Origin: a gamma proteobacterium symbiont of Stewartia floridana
GTDB lineage: Bacteria > Pseudomonadota > Gammaproteobacteria > Chromatiales > Chromatiaceae
Reading direction: 5' to 3'
Length of the DNA: 64,000 bases
NCBI GenBank assembly: GCA_003676145.1
Contig: NAUB01000018.1
Location: forward strand, 124,001-188,000
Shown: positions 17,972 to 28,176 of the stretch, piece by piece
Position numbering within the stretch: position 1 is the first letter of the stretch
Layout: the number at the start of each line of letters is the position of its first letter
The notes under the pieces: generated by a model
What the model saw: the letters and a program-made list of their open reading frames with translations, nothing else
Told to the model about the DNA's origin: nothing
Database searches by the model: none
Translations under genes and position numbers: made by a program

Positions 17972-18969
17972 TTTACACCGCCCAGACAGGATGCAAGGTT
18001 TTCAGCTAATCCGTTCATCAATTGAAAATAGGCCTCCTCTCCTGGAGTAAGCGCCATGCCCAGTGGATCCAGTATACCGGCAGATGCATCGGTACCGTCA
18101 ATCAGGGTATCGACCAGTTTCGGTTGAAACTGCGGCTCACTGAAGACACAGATGGCCTCCAGCCTGCGGATTTTCTGCCGCAGTTCATGGATATGTTTGG
18201 CGCCACTCTGGCGTTCCGGACTGATACTGACTGAGCCGACAGCCTTGAGACTGAAATGGTCTTCAAGGTAGTGATAGGCATCATGGAATACAATGAATGG
18301 ACGATCTTTTACAGCAGAGACTGTGGTCTTGAATGCCATCTCCGATTGATCGATTTGCTGCAGCATGCGCTTCAGGTTGGATTGGTATTTCTCGCTGTGA
18401 CCGGGATCCAGATCGATCAGTACCTTGGCGAGATGACGCACCATGCTGCGGGCATTCTCAGGGGAGAGCCAGATATGGTTATCTGTTTCATCGCCGTGAT
18501 CTGATTCGGGGTGTTTGGCGTGATCATGGTGTTCTTTGTGTTCTTTGTGTTCTTCGTGTTCTTCGTGATCATGATCTTCTTCATGATCATGACTGGCCCA
18601 ATCGAGATCATGTCGCACGGGCAGAAAATGCATGTTGGGAATATCGAGCAAACTGATCACGCGATCCGGTTTGTTTTCATTTTCGATCACGCTGGAGAGC
18701 GGTGACTCCAGCGACTCACCAATCCACACCAGAAGGTCGGCCTGGTTCATCGCCCGGACATCCGACGGCTTGAGTGTCATGGTATGGGGCGACTGATTGC
18801 CTTTCAGCAGCAGGTAGGGTTCGCCGACGCCACTCATCAAGCCTGAAACCAGGGAGTGTACAGGTAAGATACTGACCACCACTTTGAGTCCGGCTGAACT
18901 GGAACCGCTGAACAAAATGGTTGCAATGAAGAAGAGTAGAGTGGCAGACGGCTTACTTCTGTGAGTCAT
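17968..18969 (-). CDS. znuA: Zinc ABC transporter substrate-binding protein ZnuA
   Basis: ZnuA is the periplasmic zinc-binding protein that feeds ZnuBC. The 333 residues begin with a signal peptide (MTHRSKPSATLLFFIATILF...SSSAG). Zinc ligands expected for the family are His in QSPHTMTLKPSD, His in DNHIWLSPENA, His in IVFHDAYHYLEDHF and Asp near the end (DPLG). A long His/Glu/Lys/Asp loop lies at about 130-165, encoded partly by a 9-bp tandem repeat (18529-18564). The start at ATG 18969 gives a proper signal peptide; the longer frame from 19071 would place the Zur box in coding DNA. It leads the operon. Confidence 0.95.
   Translation of the reverse strand: MTHRSKPSATLLFFIATILFSGSSSAGLKVVVSILPVHSLVSGLMSGVGEPYLLLKGNQSPHTMTLKPSDVRAMNQADLLVWIGESLESPLSSVIENENKPDRVISLLDIPNMHFLPVRHDLDWASHDHEEDHDHEEHEEHKEHKEHHDHAKHPESDHGDETDNHIWLSPENARSMVRHLAKVLIDLDPGHSEKYQSNLKRMLQQIDQSEMAFKTTVSAVKDRPFIVFHDAYHYLEDHFSLKAVGSVSISPERQSGAKHIHELRQKIRRLEAICVFSEPQFQPKLVDTLIDGTDASAGILDPLGMALTPGEEAYFQLMNGLAENLASCLGGVK
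18529..18564. repeat. 9-bp tandem repeat inside znuA
   Basis: Four adjacent 9-bp units (GTGTTCTTT twice, then GTGTTCTTC twice) encode alternating Lys/Glu-Glu-His on the minus strand. Unit number can change without a frameshift, so the length of the metal-binding loop could vary among strains. Confidence 0.85.
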
Positions 18970-19000
18970 GATGCTTGATAATAAAAAGTTTTCTTTTACT

Positions 19001-19024
19001 GTAATGTTATATTGTAACATAATG
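19001..19024. promoter_or_regulatory. Zur-box-like palindrome upstream of znuA
   Basis: TAATGTTATATTGTAACATAA is a near-perfect palindrome with half-sites TGTTAT and GTAACA, close to the gammaproteobacterial Zur consensus. It lies 32-55 nt upstream of the znuA ATG in the minus direction, where a repressor would block transcription. Confidence 0.8.
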
Positions 19025-19381
19025 CAGCGGGATGATTGAAACTCCAACTGAATCGGATTACATCTTTCCAAGATGAGCTTTTTAAGTGCTTTTAGCCTGT
19101 CTGCACGATGGCTGAAAGTTCTGATCCAGAGTTAGCTGGTTCACAAAGCGTTCTGGTTTAGGGTTGATTGTTTATAGCCTGGTAATGAAGAGATTGTTGG
19201 CAGGTTTGATACTCAGCGAGTGAATGACACCGGCACAGTCTGATCTATTTGGAAGATTTGAATCAGGCAGATACCAAGCAATATCAATCGATATCCAAAC
19301 TGGTCTATCTCCGGAGTTATCCTCACCCCTGCTTCAGTTGTTAAAAGATTTGGATTTCTGCGCAATAAACAGCAGATCCTT

Positions 19382-19410
19382 TTGACTTGGAAGTAGCGAT
19401 GGATTAGACT
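19382..19410 (+). promoter_or_regulatory. Probable sigma-70 promoter of thrS
   Basis: TTGACT (19382-19387) and TAGACT (19405-19410) are separated by 17 nt. Transcription would begin near 19417, just before the leader hairpin. This placement is by consensus match only. Confidence 0.5.
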
Positions 19411-19424
19411 TCCACCGAAATTGA

Positions 19425-19467
19425 GTTGGTTAATTAACTTGTTGATTTTATAACAACATTAACCAAC
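19425..19467 (+). promoter_or_regulatory. Leader hairpin upstream of thrS
   Basis: GTTGGTTAAT (19425-19434) pairs with ATTAACCAAC (19458-19467), and an inner TTGTTG/TAACAA pairing extends the stem. With the terminator just downstream it may form part of an attenuation or translational operator system for thrS. Confidence 0.55.
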
Positions 19468-19495
19468 TGTAAGAAGGAAAACTCTTACCAAGCGG

Positions 19496-19522
19496 GCCGG
19501 CCCTGATGCGCCGGCTTTTTTT
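19496..19522 (+). terminator. Intrinsic terminator (candidate attenuator) before thrS
   Basis: GCCGGC (19496-19501) pairs with GCCGGC (19510-19515) around an 8-nt loop, followed by seven T residues. It lies 50 nt before the thrS ATG, and no plus-strand gene precedes it, so it can only stop transcripts that started in the thrS leader. Confidence 0.75.
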
Positions 19523-19571
19523 GTTTCAAGTGGCCTCTCGTATGGGCCACCACTGATGAGGATGCACACGA

Positions 19572-21488
19572 ATGCCTGTTATCTCTCTTCCCGATGGTTC
19601 CCAACGTACTTTTGACGATCCGGTTACGGTCCATGATGTAGCGGCCGATATCGGTCCGGGTCTGGCCAAGGCGGCCATGGCCGGCCGGGTCAATGGTGAA
19701 CTGGTCGATACCTCCTTTCTGATTCAGGAGGACAGTGAACTCGCCATCGTTACCAGTCGTGACGATGATGCCCTGCCTCTGTTACGCCACGATGCCGCCC
19801 ATGTCATGGCGCAAGCGGTACAGGAGCTCTATCCCGGTACCCAGGTGACCATCGGTCCTGCCATCGAAGACGGTTTCTACTACGACTTCGCCCGTGACGA
19901 GCCGTTTACCCCTGAAGATCTGAAAAAGATCGAACAGCGGATGCAGGAGATCGTCAAACGCAATCTGCCGATTACCCGGGAAGTCTGGGATCGGGACGAG
20001 GCGATCAAAACCTTCGACTCGATCGGTGAGACCTACAAGGTCGAAATCATCAAAGAGTTCATCCCAGAGGGTGAAGAGGTTTCCGTCTATCGCCAGGGTG
20101 AGTGGTTCGATGTCTGTCGTGGCCCCCACCTGCCCAGCACAAACATGCTGGGTAAAGGCTTCAAATTGATGAAAGTGGCCGGTGCCTACTGGCGGGGCGA
20201 CTCCAACAACGAGATGCTGCAGCGTATCTACGGCACGGCCTGGCGGGACAAAAAAGAGCTTAAGGCCTATCTGCACCGACTGGAAGAGGCCGAAAAACGG
20301 GATCACCGCAAAATCGGCAAGACTCAGGATCTGTTCCATACCCAGGAAGAGTCTCCCGGTATGGCCTTCTGGCACGACAAGGGTTGGCGCATCTATCTTA
20401 CGGTTCAGCAATATATCCGGGACAAGCTGAAAGATAACGGTTACCAGGAGGTGCATACGCCACAGGTGATCGATCGCAGCCTGTGGGAGAAATCGGGGCA
20501 TTGGGATAAATTCCGTGACGACATCTTCGTCACCGAGACCGATGACCGGGTCTATGCCATCAAACCGATGAACTGCCCGGCGCATATTCAGATCTACAAC
20601 CATGGACTGAAGAGCTACCGGGATCTGCCGCTGCGCCTGGCGGAATTTGGCTCCTGCCATCGAAATGAGCCCTCCGGCACCCTGCATGGTCTGATGCGGG
20701 TGAGAAACTTCGTGCAGGACGATGCGCATATTTTCTGTACCGAAGATCAGATTCTCTCCGAGGTAATCGCTTTTAACACCTTGCTGCTCGAGGTCTACAA
20801 GGATTTTGGCTTCGACGAAGTGCTGGTGAAGCTCTCCACCCGACCGGAAAAACGGGTGGGTTCGGATGAGGTCTGGGATAAAGCGGAGAAAGCGCTGGAA
20901 GAAGCCCTCAATCAGCAGGGACTCGATTGGGAGCTGCAACCGGGGGAGGGTGCCTTCTATGGACCGAAGATCGAATTCTCCCTGCGGGACTGTCTCGGCC
21001 GGGTCTGGCAGCTGGGCACCATACAGCTCGATTTCTCCATGCCTGAGCGTCTTGGGGCGAGCTATATTGCTGAAGATAATAGTAAAAAGGTGCCTGTGAT
21101 GTTGCATCGGGCGATCCTTGGATCGCTGGAACGCTTCATCGGAATTCTCATCGAGCACTATGCCGGCGCACTGCCGATCTGGCTGGCTCCGGTGCAGGCC
21201 GTGCTGCTGAATATCACCGATCGGCAGTCCGAATATCTGAATAAATGCCTCAAATCACTGCGGGATAACGGTTTTCGGGTCGAATCGGACTTGAGAAATG
21301 AGAAGATTGGCTTTAAAATCCGCGAGCATACGTTGATGCGCGTGCCTTATCTGCTGGTCATTGGTGATCGGGAGATGGAGGAAGGGACCGTCGCTGTGCG
21401 TACTCGCACGGGTGAGGATCTTGGATCCATGCCGCTGAGCGAGTTCATGGAACGGGCCAACGCAGAAGTGTCTCAACGAGTAAATTGA
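19572..21488 (+). CDS. thrS: Threonine-tRNA ligase
   Basis: ThrRS charges tRNA-Thr. The 638 residues show the TGS domain (1-60), the editing domain (about 62-225, with HxxxH in [11 protein letters not shown]), the class II core (motif 2 with [15 protein letters not shown]; zinc ligand Cys in [10 protein letters not shown]) and the C-terminal anticodon-binding domain (about 535-638). The length is normal. It opens the translation cluster with infC, rpmI, rplT, pheS, pheT and ihfA downstream. A leader hairpin and a terminator upstream suggest control by transcription attenuation or by an operator. Confidence 0.98.
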   Translation: MPVISLPDGSQRTFDDPVTVHDVAADIGPGLAKAAMAGRVNGELVDTSFLIQEDSELAIVTSRDDDALPLLRHDAAHVMAQAVQELYPGTQVTIGPAIEDGFYYDFARDEPFTPEDLKKIEQRMQEIVKRNLPITREVWDRDEAIKTFDSIGETYKVEIIKEFIPEGEEVSVYRQGEWFDVCRGPHLPSTNMLGKGFKLMKVAGAYWRGDSNNEMLQRIYGTAWRDKKELKAYLHRLEEAEKRDHRKIGKTQDLFHTQEESPGMAFWHDKGWRIYLTVQQYIRDKLKDNGYQEVHTPQVIDRSLWEKSGHWDKFRDDIFVTETDDRVYAIKPMNCPAHIQIYNHGLKSYRDLPLRLAEFGSCHRNEPSGTLHGLMRVRNFVQDDAHIFCTEDQILSEVIAFNTLLLEVYKDFGFDEVLVKLSTRPEKRVGSDEVWDKAEKALEEALNQQGLDWELQPGEGAFYGPKIEFSLRDCLGRVWQLGTIQLDFSMPERLGASYIAEDNSKKVPVMLHRAILGSLERFIGILIEHYAGALPIWLAPVQAVLLNITDRQSEYLNKCLKSLRDNGFRVESDLRNEKIGFKIREHTLMRVPYLLVIGDREMEEGTVAVRTRTGEDLGSMPLSEFMERANAEVSQRVN

Positions 21489-21493
21489 GTGTA

Positions 21494-21520
21494 AAAGCAC
21501 TGGTTTTCCGGTGCTTTTTC
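21494..21520 (+). terminator. Hairpin with T-run between thrS and infC
   Basis: AAAGCACTGG pairs with CCGGTGCTTT (one G-U pair) around a TTTT loop, followed by TTTC. It would end or attenuate transcription between thrS and infC, so infC may need readthrough or a promoter of its own within thrS. Confidence 0.75.
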
Positions 21521-21556
21521 TACTTTTAGGGTTTGGACTTTTTGGAGGAACCGACT

Positions 21557-22075
21557 ATCGCTGCTGTGAAAAAGCACCGTCTTAATGATGACATTACGGC
21601 TGTTAAAGTAAGACTCATTGGCGCTGATGGTGAACAAGTAGGTGTTGTATCGATTGAAGATGCCCTCAGGGCTGCTCAGGATGCAGGACTGGATTTGGTG
21701 GAGATCGTGCCGAACGGGGAACCCCCGGTTTGTCGCGTGATGGATTACGGCAAGTTTCTATTCGAATTGAAGAAGACGAAACAGGCCGCCAAGAAAAAGC
21801 AGAAGCAGGTTCATATCAAAGAGATCAAATTCCGGCCAGGGACTGGTGAAGGGGATTATCAGGTAAAACTGCGCAACCTGATACGTTTCCTTGAAGATGG
21901 GGATAAGACCAAGGTAACCATGCGGTTCCGCGGTCGTGAGCACGCTCACCGTGAATTGGGTTTGGAACTTCTTGAACGGGTCGAAAGAGATCTGGCTGAT
22001 TATGGTCAGATGGAACAGAAACCCGCAATGGAAGGCCGCCAGATGGTGATGGTGCTCGGTCCCAAGAAAAAGTAA
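21557..22075 (+). CDS. infC: Translation initiation factor IF-3
   Basis: IF-3 binds the 30S subunit and rejects non-canonical starts. Family stretches include [37 protein letters not shown] (N-domain) and [47 protein letters not shown] (linker and C-domain). A GGAGG at 21544-21548 is followed after 8 nt by ATC at 21557, in frame, giving 172 residues. A TTG at 21533 is also in frame but has the ribosome site downstream of it. IF-3 genes of enteric bacteria start with AUU, which lets IF-3 repress its own translation; AUC here would serve the same purpose. Confidence 0.96.
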   Translation: MAAVKKHRLNDDITAVKVRLIGADGEQVGVVSIEDALRAAQDAGLDLVEIVPNGEPPVCRVMDYGKFLFELKKTKQAAKKKQKQVHIKEIKFRPGTGEGDYQVKLRNLIRFLEDGDKTKVTMRFRGREHAHRELGLELLERVERDLADYGQMEQKPAMEGRQMVMVLGPKKK

Positions 22076-22118
22076 CTTTTTTTACGCCCTAAGGCGTACA
22101 AATCGCGGAGTTAAAACG

Positions 22119-22316
22119 ATGCCCAAGATTAAGACTAATCGTGGTGCGGCCAAACGGTTCAAACGCACCTCGTCCGGTTCATTCAAGCGTAACTGCTCTC
22201 ATCGCCGTCATATTCTGACCAAGAAGAGCACCAAGCGGAAACGCCAGTTGCGTTCACCCAACACCATCGCAAAGTCCGATGTGGCGATCGCCCGTCGTAT
22301 GATGCCTTACGCCTAA
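22119..22316 (+). CDS. rpmI: 50S ribosomal protein L35
   Basis: A 65-residue, very basic protein starting [17 protein letters not shown], the standard bL35 beginning, and ending with MMPYA. It lies 43 nt after infC and 22 nt before rplT. In related bacteria L20 represses this unit by binding mRNA near rpmI. The short infC-rpmI spacer would be the place to look for such a site, but I did not identify a clear structure. Confidence 0.98.
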   Translation: MPKIKTNRGAAKRFKRTSSGSFKRNCSHRRHILTKKSTKRKRQLRSPNTIAKSDVAIARRMMPYA

Positions 22317-22338
22317 CTTAACGAATCGGATCTGAACA

Positions 22339-22698
22339 ATGTCTCGAGTAAAACGTGGTGTACAAGCACGCGCCCGTCATAAAAAGGTGCTTGATGAAGC
22401 TAAGGGTTATTACGGTGCCCGTAGAAAAGTTTATCGTGTCGCTAAGCAGGCGGTCATCAAGGCCGGTCAATACGCTTATCGCGATCGCCGTCAGAAAAAG
22501 CGCCAGTTCCGTGCGCTGTGGATTGCCCGGATCAATGCCGGTGCCCGTGACAACGGTCTCTCTTACAGCCGCATGATCAATGGTCTGCATCTGGCTAACA
22601 TCGAAGTCGATCGTAAGATGCTGGCTGACCTGGCGGTGAACGACAAGGCGGCATTTAGCGTGCTGGCAGAACAGGCCAAGGCCGCGCTTTCCAGCTAA
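22339..22698 (+). CDS. rplT: 50S ribosomal protein L20
   Basis: A 119-residue bL20: [23 protein letters not shown]-type N-terminal extension, then [20 protein letters not shown], and the C-terminal globular domain with [15 protein letters not shown]. It binds 23S rRNA early in 50S assembly and in relatives also represses rpmI-rplT translation. A strong intrinsic terminator follows it. Confidence 0.98.
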   Translation: MSRVKRGVQARARHKKVLDEAKGYYGARRKVYRVAKQAVIKAGQYAYRDRRQKKRQFRALWIARINAGARDNGLSYSRMINGLHLANIEVDRKMLADLAVNDKAAFSVLAEQAKAALSS

Positions 22699-22744
22699 AT
22701 AACTGCTGTTTTCCGGTTCAACCGGTGGCAGAGTAAGCAAAGAA

Positions 22745-22774
22745 GGGGAAGGCCTGAGGCTTTCCCCTTTTTTT
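22745..22774 (+). terminator. Intrinsic terminator after rplT
   Basis: GGGGAAGGCC pairs with GGCTTTCCCC (one mismatch) around a short loop, then eight T residues or nearly so. It separates infC-rpmI-rplT from pheST. No Phe-rich leader peptide like enteric pheM lies before it. Confidence 0.85.
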
Positions 22775-22803
22775 GTCATGGATCCCTAAATTCGCTCACT
22801 TGA

Positions 22804-23847
<1,044 letters not shown>

Positions 23848-23894
23848 TAAACGGTCTGTTCGGCGTCAGTAGAGCTATAGAGTGGTAGATAAGC

Positions 23895-26270
23895 ATGAAA
23901 TTCAGTGAAGCCTGGTTAAGAGAGTGGGTCAATCCACCGGTGGCAACCCAGGAGTTGGCGGACCAGTTGAGTATGGCCGGTCTGGAGGTGGACTCCGTTG
24001 AGCCGGTCGCCGCTGCATTCAATGGGGTGGTGGTTGGTGAGGTGTTGGCCCGTGAAGCCCACCCGGATGCGGACAAATTGAGCGTATGTCAGGTCAATAT
24101 CGGCGCTGAGGAGCCACTGCAGATTGTCTGCGGGGCGAAAAACGTTGCCGCCGGGATGCGCGTGCCGGTTGCCACGGTCGGTGCTCGGTTGCCTGGTGAT
24201 TTCAAGATCAAAAAGGCAAAACTCAGAGGTGTCAGTTCAACCGGGATGATCTGCTCCGCCAGCGAGTTGGGATTGGCGGAACAGTCCGACGGCATCATGC
24301 CGTTGCCGCAAGATGCCCCGGTTGGCGATGATTTCCGCCAATACCTGGGGCTTGAAGATCAGAGCATCGATGTGGATCTTACCCCGGACCGGAGTGACTG
24401 CCTGGGACTGCTCGGCATTGCCCGGGAGGTGGGAGTGATCAATCGCTGTGCGGTTGAATTTCCCCGCATCGAGTCCCAGCCGGCAAACACCGATGAGCGG
24501 GTCGATGTGGCACTGGAAGCGGACCAGGCCTGTCCCAGATATCTCTGTCGTGTAGTGACGGGTGTGGATGTCAATGCACAGACGCCGTTGTGGATGCAGG
24601 AGCGCCTGCGCCGTGGTGATGTTCGATCTCTCGGACCGGTTGTGGATGTGACCAACTATGTGATGTTGGAACTGGGGCAGCCGATGCATGGCTTCGATCT
24701 GCAGAAGGTCGAAGCGGGGATCCGGGTACGCATGGCTGAGCCTGGCGAGAAGCTGACCCTGATCGGTGGACAGGAGATCGAACTCACAGAAGGCACCCTG
24801 GTGATCGCCGATGCGAAACGTCCTCTGGCGCTGGCCGGTATCATGGGTGGTGAGGATTCGGCTGTGTCGGACACGACCCAGAATATCCTGCTGGAGAGTG
24901 CCTTTTTCGCACCGACCGCCATCAGTGGCAAAGCCAGAGCCTATGGGCTGCATACCGACTCCTCTCACCGATTCGAAAGGGGCGTCGATCCCTATCTGCA
25001 GGCCAAGGCGATGGAACGGGCATCACAACTGCTGGTAGAGATTGCCGGTGGCGAACTGGGCCCAGTGGTGGAAGCGAACAATGAGTCGATGATCCAGCAG
25101 CGACCGGAGATTCTGCTGCGTACGGATCGGGTCAATCGTCTGCTCGGAGTTGAAATCGATCGGGCCGAAGTAACCGATATTCTCAACCGTCTCGATATGA
25201 GGATCATCGAAATGACGGCAGGCTGGCGGGTAACAGCGCCGAGCTGCCGATTCGATATCGCCATCGAAGAGGATCTGATCGAAGAGATCGGGCGCATCTA
25301 CGGCTATGCCAAGATTCCGCCTCATAGAGGCAAGTCCGCGATGGTCATGGCCGATCGCCGGGAGGCAGAGTTCAGTCTGCAGGGTGCAAAAAACCTGTTG
25401 GTCGGACGAGATTACCAGGAAGTGATCACCTACAGTTTCATCAGTCCGGAGATCGAGGCGCAAGTCGATCCGGAGGCCAAAGGCATCCGTCTCGCCAATC
25501 CGATCTCTGCGGATATGTCGGTAATGCGCACCTCTCTGTGGCCGGGATTGATCCAGACGGCGGTCTACAACCAGTCGAGGCAGCAGCAACGGGTACGGAT
25601 TTTCGAGTCCGGTCTCTGCTTTCGTCAGGGAGAGGGCATCGAGCAGGAGCCGATGATTGCCGGTTTGATCGCGGGTAATGCCCAGGCAGAGCAGTGGGGT
25701 GAAGCCGGCCGGGCGGTCGATTTTTACGATATCAAGGCGGATCTGGAAGCGCTGCTGAGTTTGACGGGGCACCATCAAGGTATCGGTTTTGCTGCCGTTA
25801 AACATCCTGCACTGCATCCAGGTCAATCTGCCGAGGTGCGTATCCATGACCGGGTCGTTGGCATGTTGGGCATGCTGCATCCCGAATTGGAGCGCAAGAT
25901 GGGCCTGAATGGAGCGACGTTTGTGTTCGAATTGGCCTTGGAGAACCTGACCGAGGGTCTGCTGCCCGAATTTCAGGCACTCTCCAAATACCCATCCATC
26001 CGTCGAGATATCGCTCTGGTGGTGGACGAAAACGTCAGTTTCGAGTCGATCAGGAATCTTATTCGTGACGAATCAGGCAAAATTATTACAGACATCCTGC
26101 TTTTTGATGTCTATACTGGAGAAAACATAGATTCGGGTCGAAAAAGTCTCGCATTGGGATTGATTTTACAGGAAAAATCACACACTCTTACTGATAAGGA
26201 AGTGGATGAGGTGGTCGACGCTGTGTTACAACGGTTGGCTAAGGATACGGGCGCGAAACTGAGAGATTAG
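23895..26270 (+). CDS. pheT: Phenylalanine-tRNA ligase beta subunit
   Basis: PheT (791 residues) supplies editing and tRNA binding to PheRS. Domains in order are an EMAP-type OB fold (about 40-150), B3/B4 with the editing site (about 210-380), B5 (about 400-475, [15 protein letters not shown] at its end), a catalytic-like core (about 485-680) and a C-terminal ferredoxin-fold anticodon-binding domain (about 697-790, [18 protein letters not shown]). Length and domain order are normal. It ends 8 nt before ihfA. Confidence 0.98.
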   Translation: MKFSEAWLREWVNPPVATQELADQLSMAGLEVDSVEPVAAAFNGVVVGEVLAREAHPDADKLSVCQVNIGAEEPLQIVCGAKNVAAGMRVPVATVGARLPGDFKIKKAKLRGVSSTGMICSASELGLAEQSDGIMPLPQDAPVGDDFRQYLGLEDQSIDVDLTPDRSDCLGLLGIAREVGVINRCAVEFPRIESQPANTDERVDVALEADQACPRYLCRVVTGVDVNAQTPLWMQERLRRGDVRSLGPVVDVTNYVMLELGQPMHGFDLQKVEAGIRVRMAEPGEKLTLIGGQEIELTEGTLVIADAKRPLALAGIMGGEDSAVSDTTQNILLESAFFAPTAISGKARAYGLHTDSSHRFERGVDPYLQAKAMERASQLLVEIAGGELGPVVEANNESMIQQRPEILLRTDRVNRLLGVEIDRAEVTDILNRLDMRIIEMTAGWRVTAPSCRFDIAIEEDLIEEIGRIYGYAKIPPHRGKSAMVMADRREAEFSLQGAKNLLVGRDYQEVITYSFISPEIEAQVDPEAKGIRLANPISADMSVMRTSLWPGLIQTAVYNQSRQQQRVRIFESGLCFRQGEGIEQEPMIAGLIAGNAQAEQWGEAGRAVDFYDIKADLEALLSLTGHHQGIGFAAVKHPALHPGQSAEVRIHDRVVGMLGMLHPELERKMGLNGATFVFELALENLTEGLLPEFQALSKYPSIRRDIALVVDENVSFESIRNLIRDESGKIITDILLFDVYTGENIDSGRKSLALGLILQEKSHTLTDKEVDEVVDAVLQRLAKDTGAKLRD

Positions 26271-26278
26271 GACAACAA

Positions 26279-26581
26279 ATGGCACTGACAAAAGCAGATA
26301 TGGCAGCCAGGCTTTTTGATGAGCTTGGACTGAACAAACGTGAAGCCAAGGAGATGGTGGAGATGTTCTTTGAAGAGATCCGCATGTCTTTGGAACGAGG
26401 GGCGCAGGTAAAGCTTTCCGGATTCGGAAATTTCGATTTGCGTGAAAAGAAACAGAGGCCTGGACGAAACCCGAAAACCGGCAAAGAGATTCCCATCTCT
26501 GCCCGTCGGGTGGTGACTTTCAGGCCAGGACAGAAACTTAAGGCACGAGTAGAAGCCTATGCTGGATCCGAGCAGCAGTAA
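26279..26581 (+). CDS. ihfA: Integration host factor alpha subunit
   Basis: A 100-residue DNA-bending protein of the HU/IHF family, working as a heterodimer with IHF-beta. Family stretches are [31 protein letters not shown] and [29 protein letters not shown]. Its position directly after pheT is the normal gammaproteobacterial arrangement. It overlaps the downstream MerR-type gene by 23 nt. Confidence 0.97.
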   Translation: MALTKADMAARLFDELGLNKREAKEMVEMFFEEIRMSLERGAQVKLSGFGNFDLREKKQRPGRNPKTGKEIPISARRVVTFRPGQKLKARVEAYAGSEQQ

Positions 26582-26918
26582 TACTGATCTGCCCGCAATA
26601 CCGGGCAAACGCTATTTTACGATTGGCGAAGTGAGTGACCTTTGCCAGGTAAAGCCCCACGTGCTGCGTTATTGGGAGCAGGAGTTCCCGCAGCTCAAGC
26701 CGGTGAAACGGCGGGGTAATCGACGCTACTATCAACGTCACGATGTGCTGATGATCAGGCAGATCCGCAGCTTGCTCTACGAGCAGGGATTCACCATCGG
26801 TGGGGCACGCCAGCAGCTTTCCGGGGACACCGCGAAAGAGGATCTGCAGCAGAGCCAGCAGATCATCAAGCAGCTCCGCGGTGAGTTGGAAGAGGTTCTG
26901 CAAATCCTCAAACGATAA
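26559..26918 (+). CDS. MerR family transcriptional regulator
   Basis: A 119-residue protein with a MerR helix-turn-helix (about 18-85: [21 protein letters not shown] and [16 protein letters not shown]) and a C-terminal coiled-coil (about 90-119) but no effector-binding cysteines. This short type commonly follows ihfA in gammaproteobacteria; its target is unknown to me. The overlap with ihfA suggests translational coupling. Confidence 0.92.
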   Translation: MLDPSSSNTDLPAIPGKRYFTIGEVSDLCQVKPHVLRYWEQEFPQLKPVKRRGNRRYYQRHDVLMIRQIRSLLYEQGFTIGGARQQLSGDTAKEDLQQSQQIIKQLRGELEEVLQILKR

Positions 26919-26931
26919 ACCTTTTCTGGCA

Positions 26932-26960
26932 TTGACATAGGCTGTTTATCTGCCTAGTAT
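26932..26960 (+). promoter_or_regulatory. Sigma-70 promoter of the tRNA-Pro gene
   Basis: TTGACA and TAGTAT are separated by exactly 17 nt, with the tRNA beginning 11 nt after the -10 box. This is a very strong match for a stable-RNA promoter. Confidence 0.85.
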
Positions 26961-26971
26961 TGCCGCTCTTT

Positions 26972-27048
26972 CCGGGCGTAGCGCAGTCTGGTAGCGCACT
27001 ACAATGGGGTTGTAGGGGTCGGGTGTTCGAATCACCCCGCCCGGACCA
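26972..27048 (+). tRNA. tRNA-Pro (anticodon GGG)
   Basis: The 77-nt cloverleaf is complete: acceptor CCGGGCG/CGCCCGG, a D arm with GCGC pairs, anticodon stem CTACA/TGTAG with loop ATGGGGT, T arm GGGTG/CACCC with loop TTCGAAT, and an encoded CCA end. Loop position gives anticodon GGG, reading CCC and CCU codons. Confidence 0.97.
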
Positions 27049-27057
27049 AATAAAAAA

Positions 27058-27087
27058 GGGGTTACCCAATGGGTAACCCCTTTTTTT
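27058..27087. terminator. Bidirectional intrinsic terminator
   Basis: GGGGTTACCC and GGGTAACCCC form a perfect 10-bp stem with an AAT loop. Seven T residues follow and six A residues precede, so it can stop both the tRNA-Pro transcript and the convergent sox transcript. Confidence 0.95.
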
Positions 27088-27105
27088 GTTGCCGTGATTT
27101 CAGTC

Positions 27106-27777
27106 TTATTTGTTGACTGTGGTCAGGCCCAGGCTTACCCAGTCCTGCATGCCACCACGATACCATTTCAGCTTGTAGGCGGGGTATCCCAGTTTGAGCA
27201 GGGTCTTGATGTTGCTCGAAGACTGAGGACACCAACTGCCGTTACAGAACATCACCAGGGTCTTGGCATTGCGGAAATCAAGGTTGCCGTTGACATCCTG
27301 CACCCCAAGCTGATTGATCAGGATGTCATGCAGTGTGTCGGCTTCGGCGGTGACGTCGAATGCACCCTGAACATCCACATTGATCATGTTCCAGGGAATG
27401 TTGACGGAACCGGGAATGGTGCCGCGAATGATCCACTCAGGGGTGCGTGAATCAACCACCATTACTTTACGATCCCCATCACCGACCCGTTTCAGGTAAC
27501 CCAGGACTTCCAATTCACCCACAGTTTCCACCCCGGCTGAGATGGTCGCCGGCTGTATGCAGAAGGGTGGGCAGTGGCGAGATGTTTTGGCAAAGGTTTT
27601 TGGTACCACCGCATTCTTATCGGCAGCGCGGGTAATCATGACCTTTTCACCGCCGTGCATCACTTCCACTGATTGCAGGCCTGGGCTGATCTGATTTCCT
27701 TCTTCCGCACGCAATTGCGTTGCAAGTGCTACGCCACCAACAAGTGTGGTCAGCATGAGTACTTTGACAAACTTCAT
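27106..27777 (-). CDS. soxL: Exported rhodanese-like protein (SoxL type)
   Basis: A 223-residue sulfurtransferase-like protein with a signal peptide (residues 1-24), so probably periplasmic. The rhodanese domain (about 85-215) carries the active-site loop CNGSWC starting at Cys178, followed by YRGGMQDW. CPPFC near 69-73 adds another cysteine pair. As last gene of soxX-soxA-soxK-soxL it fits the role proposed for SoxL, handling sulfane sulfur from the Sox carrier proteins; the exact reaction is not shown by sequence. A GGAGG ribosome site sits just before ATG 27777. Confidence 0.88.
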   Translation of the reverse strand: MKFVKVLMLTTLVGGVALATQLRAEEGNQISPGLQSVEVMHGGEKVMITRAADKNAVVPKTFAKTSRHCPPFCIQPATISAGVETVGELEVLGYLKRVGDGDRKVMVVDSRTPEWIIRGTIPGSVNIPWNMINVDVQGAFDVTAEADTLHDILINQLGVQDVNGNLDFRNAKTLVMFCNGSWCPQSSSNIKTLLKLGYPAYKLKWYRGGMQDWVSLGLTTVNK

Positions 27778-27804
27778 TATGTCTTCCTCCCGTGGCGTTA
27801 GCCG

Positions 27805-28137
27805 TTATTCATAGGTTAGGTAAGATGGCATTTTAAGCTCTTTCTGGGACATCGCCTGTTCATACCCCAGATGCCCCTGTTTGGCTGCTTTGTTGGCCAG
27901 CTTGGCGGCTGCCACATAGTCACCTTTTTTAAGAAGCCCTTTTGCCTTCTTGATCATTTTGCCGGTATCGCGCCATTCGCCATTGACTTCGGCGGCCTGT
28001 TTCCTGGCAGCATCCGCTGCGTCAATCAGTTTTTGTACCTTGGCGACAGATGCTTCGTCAGCCAGGGCTAAGGTTGTCATGCTGCTGCATAAAATGCCAG
28101 CCAGCAGGCTGAATTTGAGAACTTTTCTTTTGTGCAT
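27805..28137 (-). CDS. soxK: SoxXA-binding protein SoxK
   Basis: A 110-residue exported protein: signal peptide (about 1-27, ending near ALADEA), then a helical, Lys/Ala-rich domain with WRDTGKMIKKAKGLLKKGDYVAAAKLANKAAKQG, the pattern of the SoxK/SoxXA-binding family. It stabilises the SoxXA cytochrome and raises its activity in related bacteria. I chose ATG 28137 (GGAG 8-9 nt upstream) rather than the first in-frame codon six residues upstream. Its place between soxA and soxL supports the call. Confidence 0.88.
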   Translation of the reverse strand: MHKRKVLKFSLLAGILCSSMTTLALADEASVAKVQKLIDAADAARKQAAEVNGEWRDTGKMIKKAKGLLKKGDYVAAAKLANKAAKQGHLGYEQAMSQKELKMPSYLTYE

Positions 28138-28176
28138 CGCTTTTACTCCGATCACGTAATCTTGTCCCGATAGGGG

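Larger units (their letters stand above)
18970..19571. other. Divergent intergenic region between znuA and thrS
   Basis: No protein gene is supported in these 602 nt. The left end holds the Zur box. The right end holds a likely thrS promoter, a long hairpin and an intrinsic terminator. In the middle (about 19075-19380) I see nothing recognisable: no tRNA, no strong hairpin, and no open frame with a ribosome site. Confidence 0.6.

Noticed and set aside
19782-21158. 458-codon minus-strand frame opposite thrS
   Set aside because: Shadow frame produced by the codon bias of thrS; the plus-strand protein is unambiguous.
26972-27100. tRNA-Pro as an integration site
   Set aside because: The downstream side is a terminator and the sox operon; no integrase or direct repeat of the tRNA 3' end is seen.
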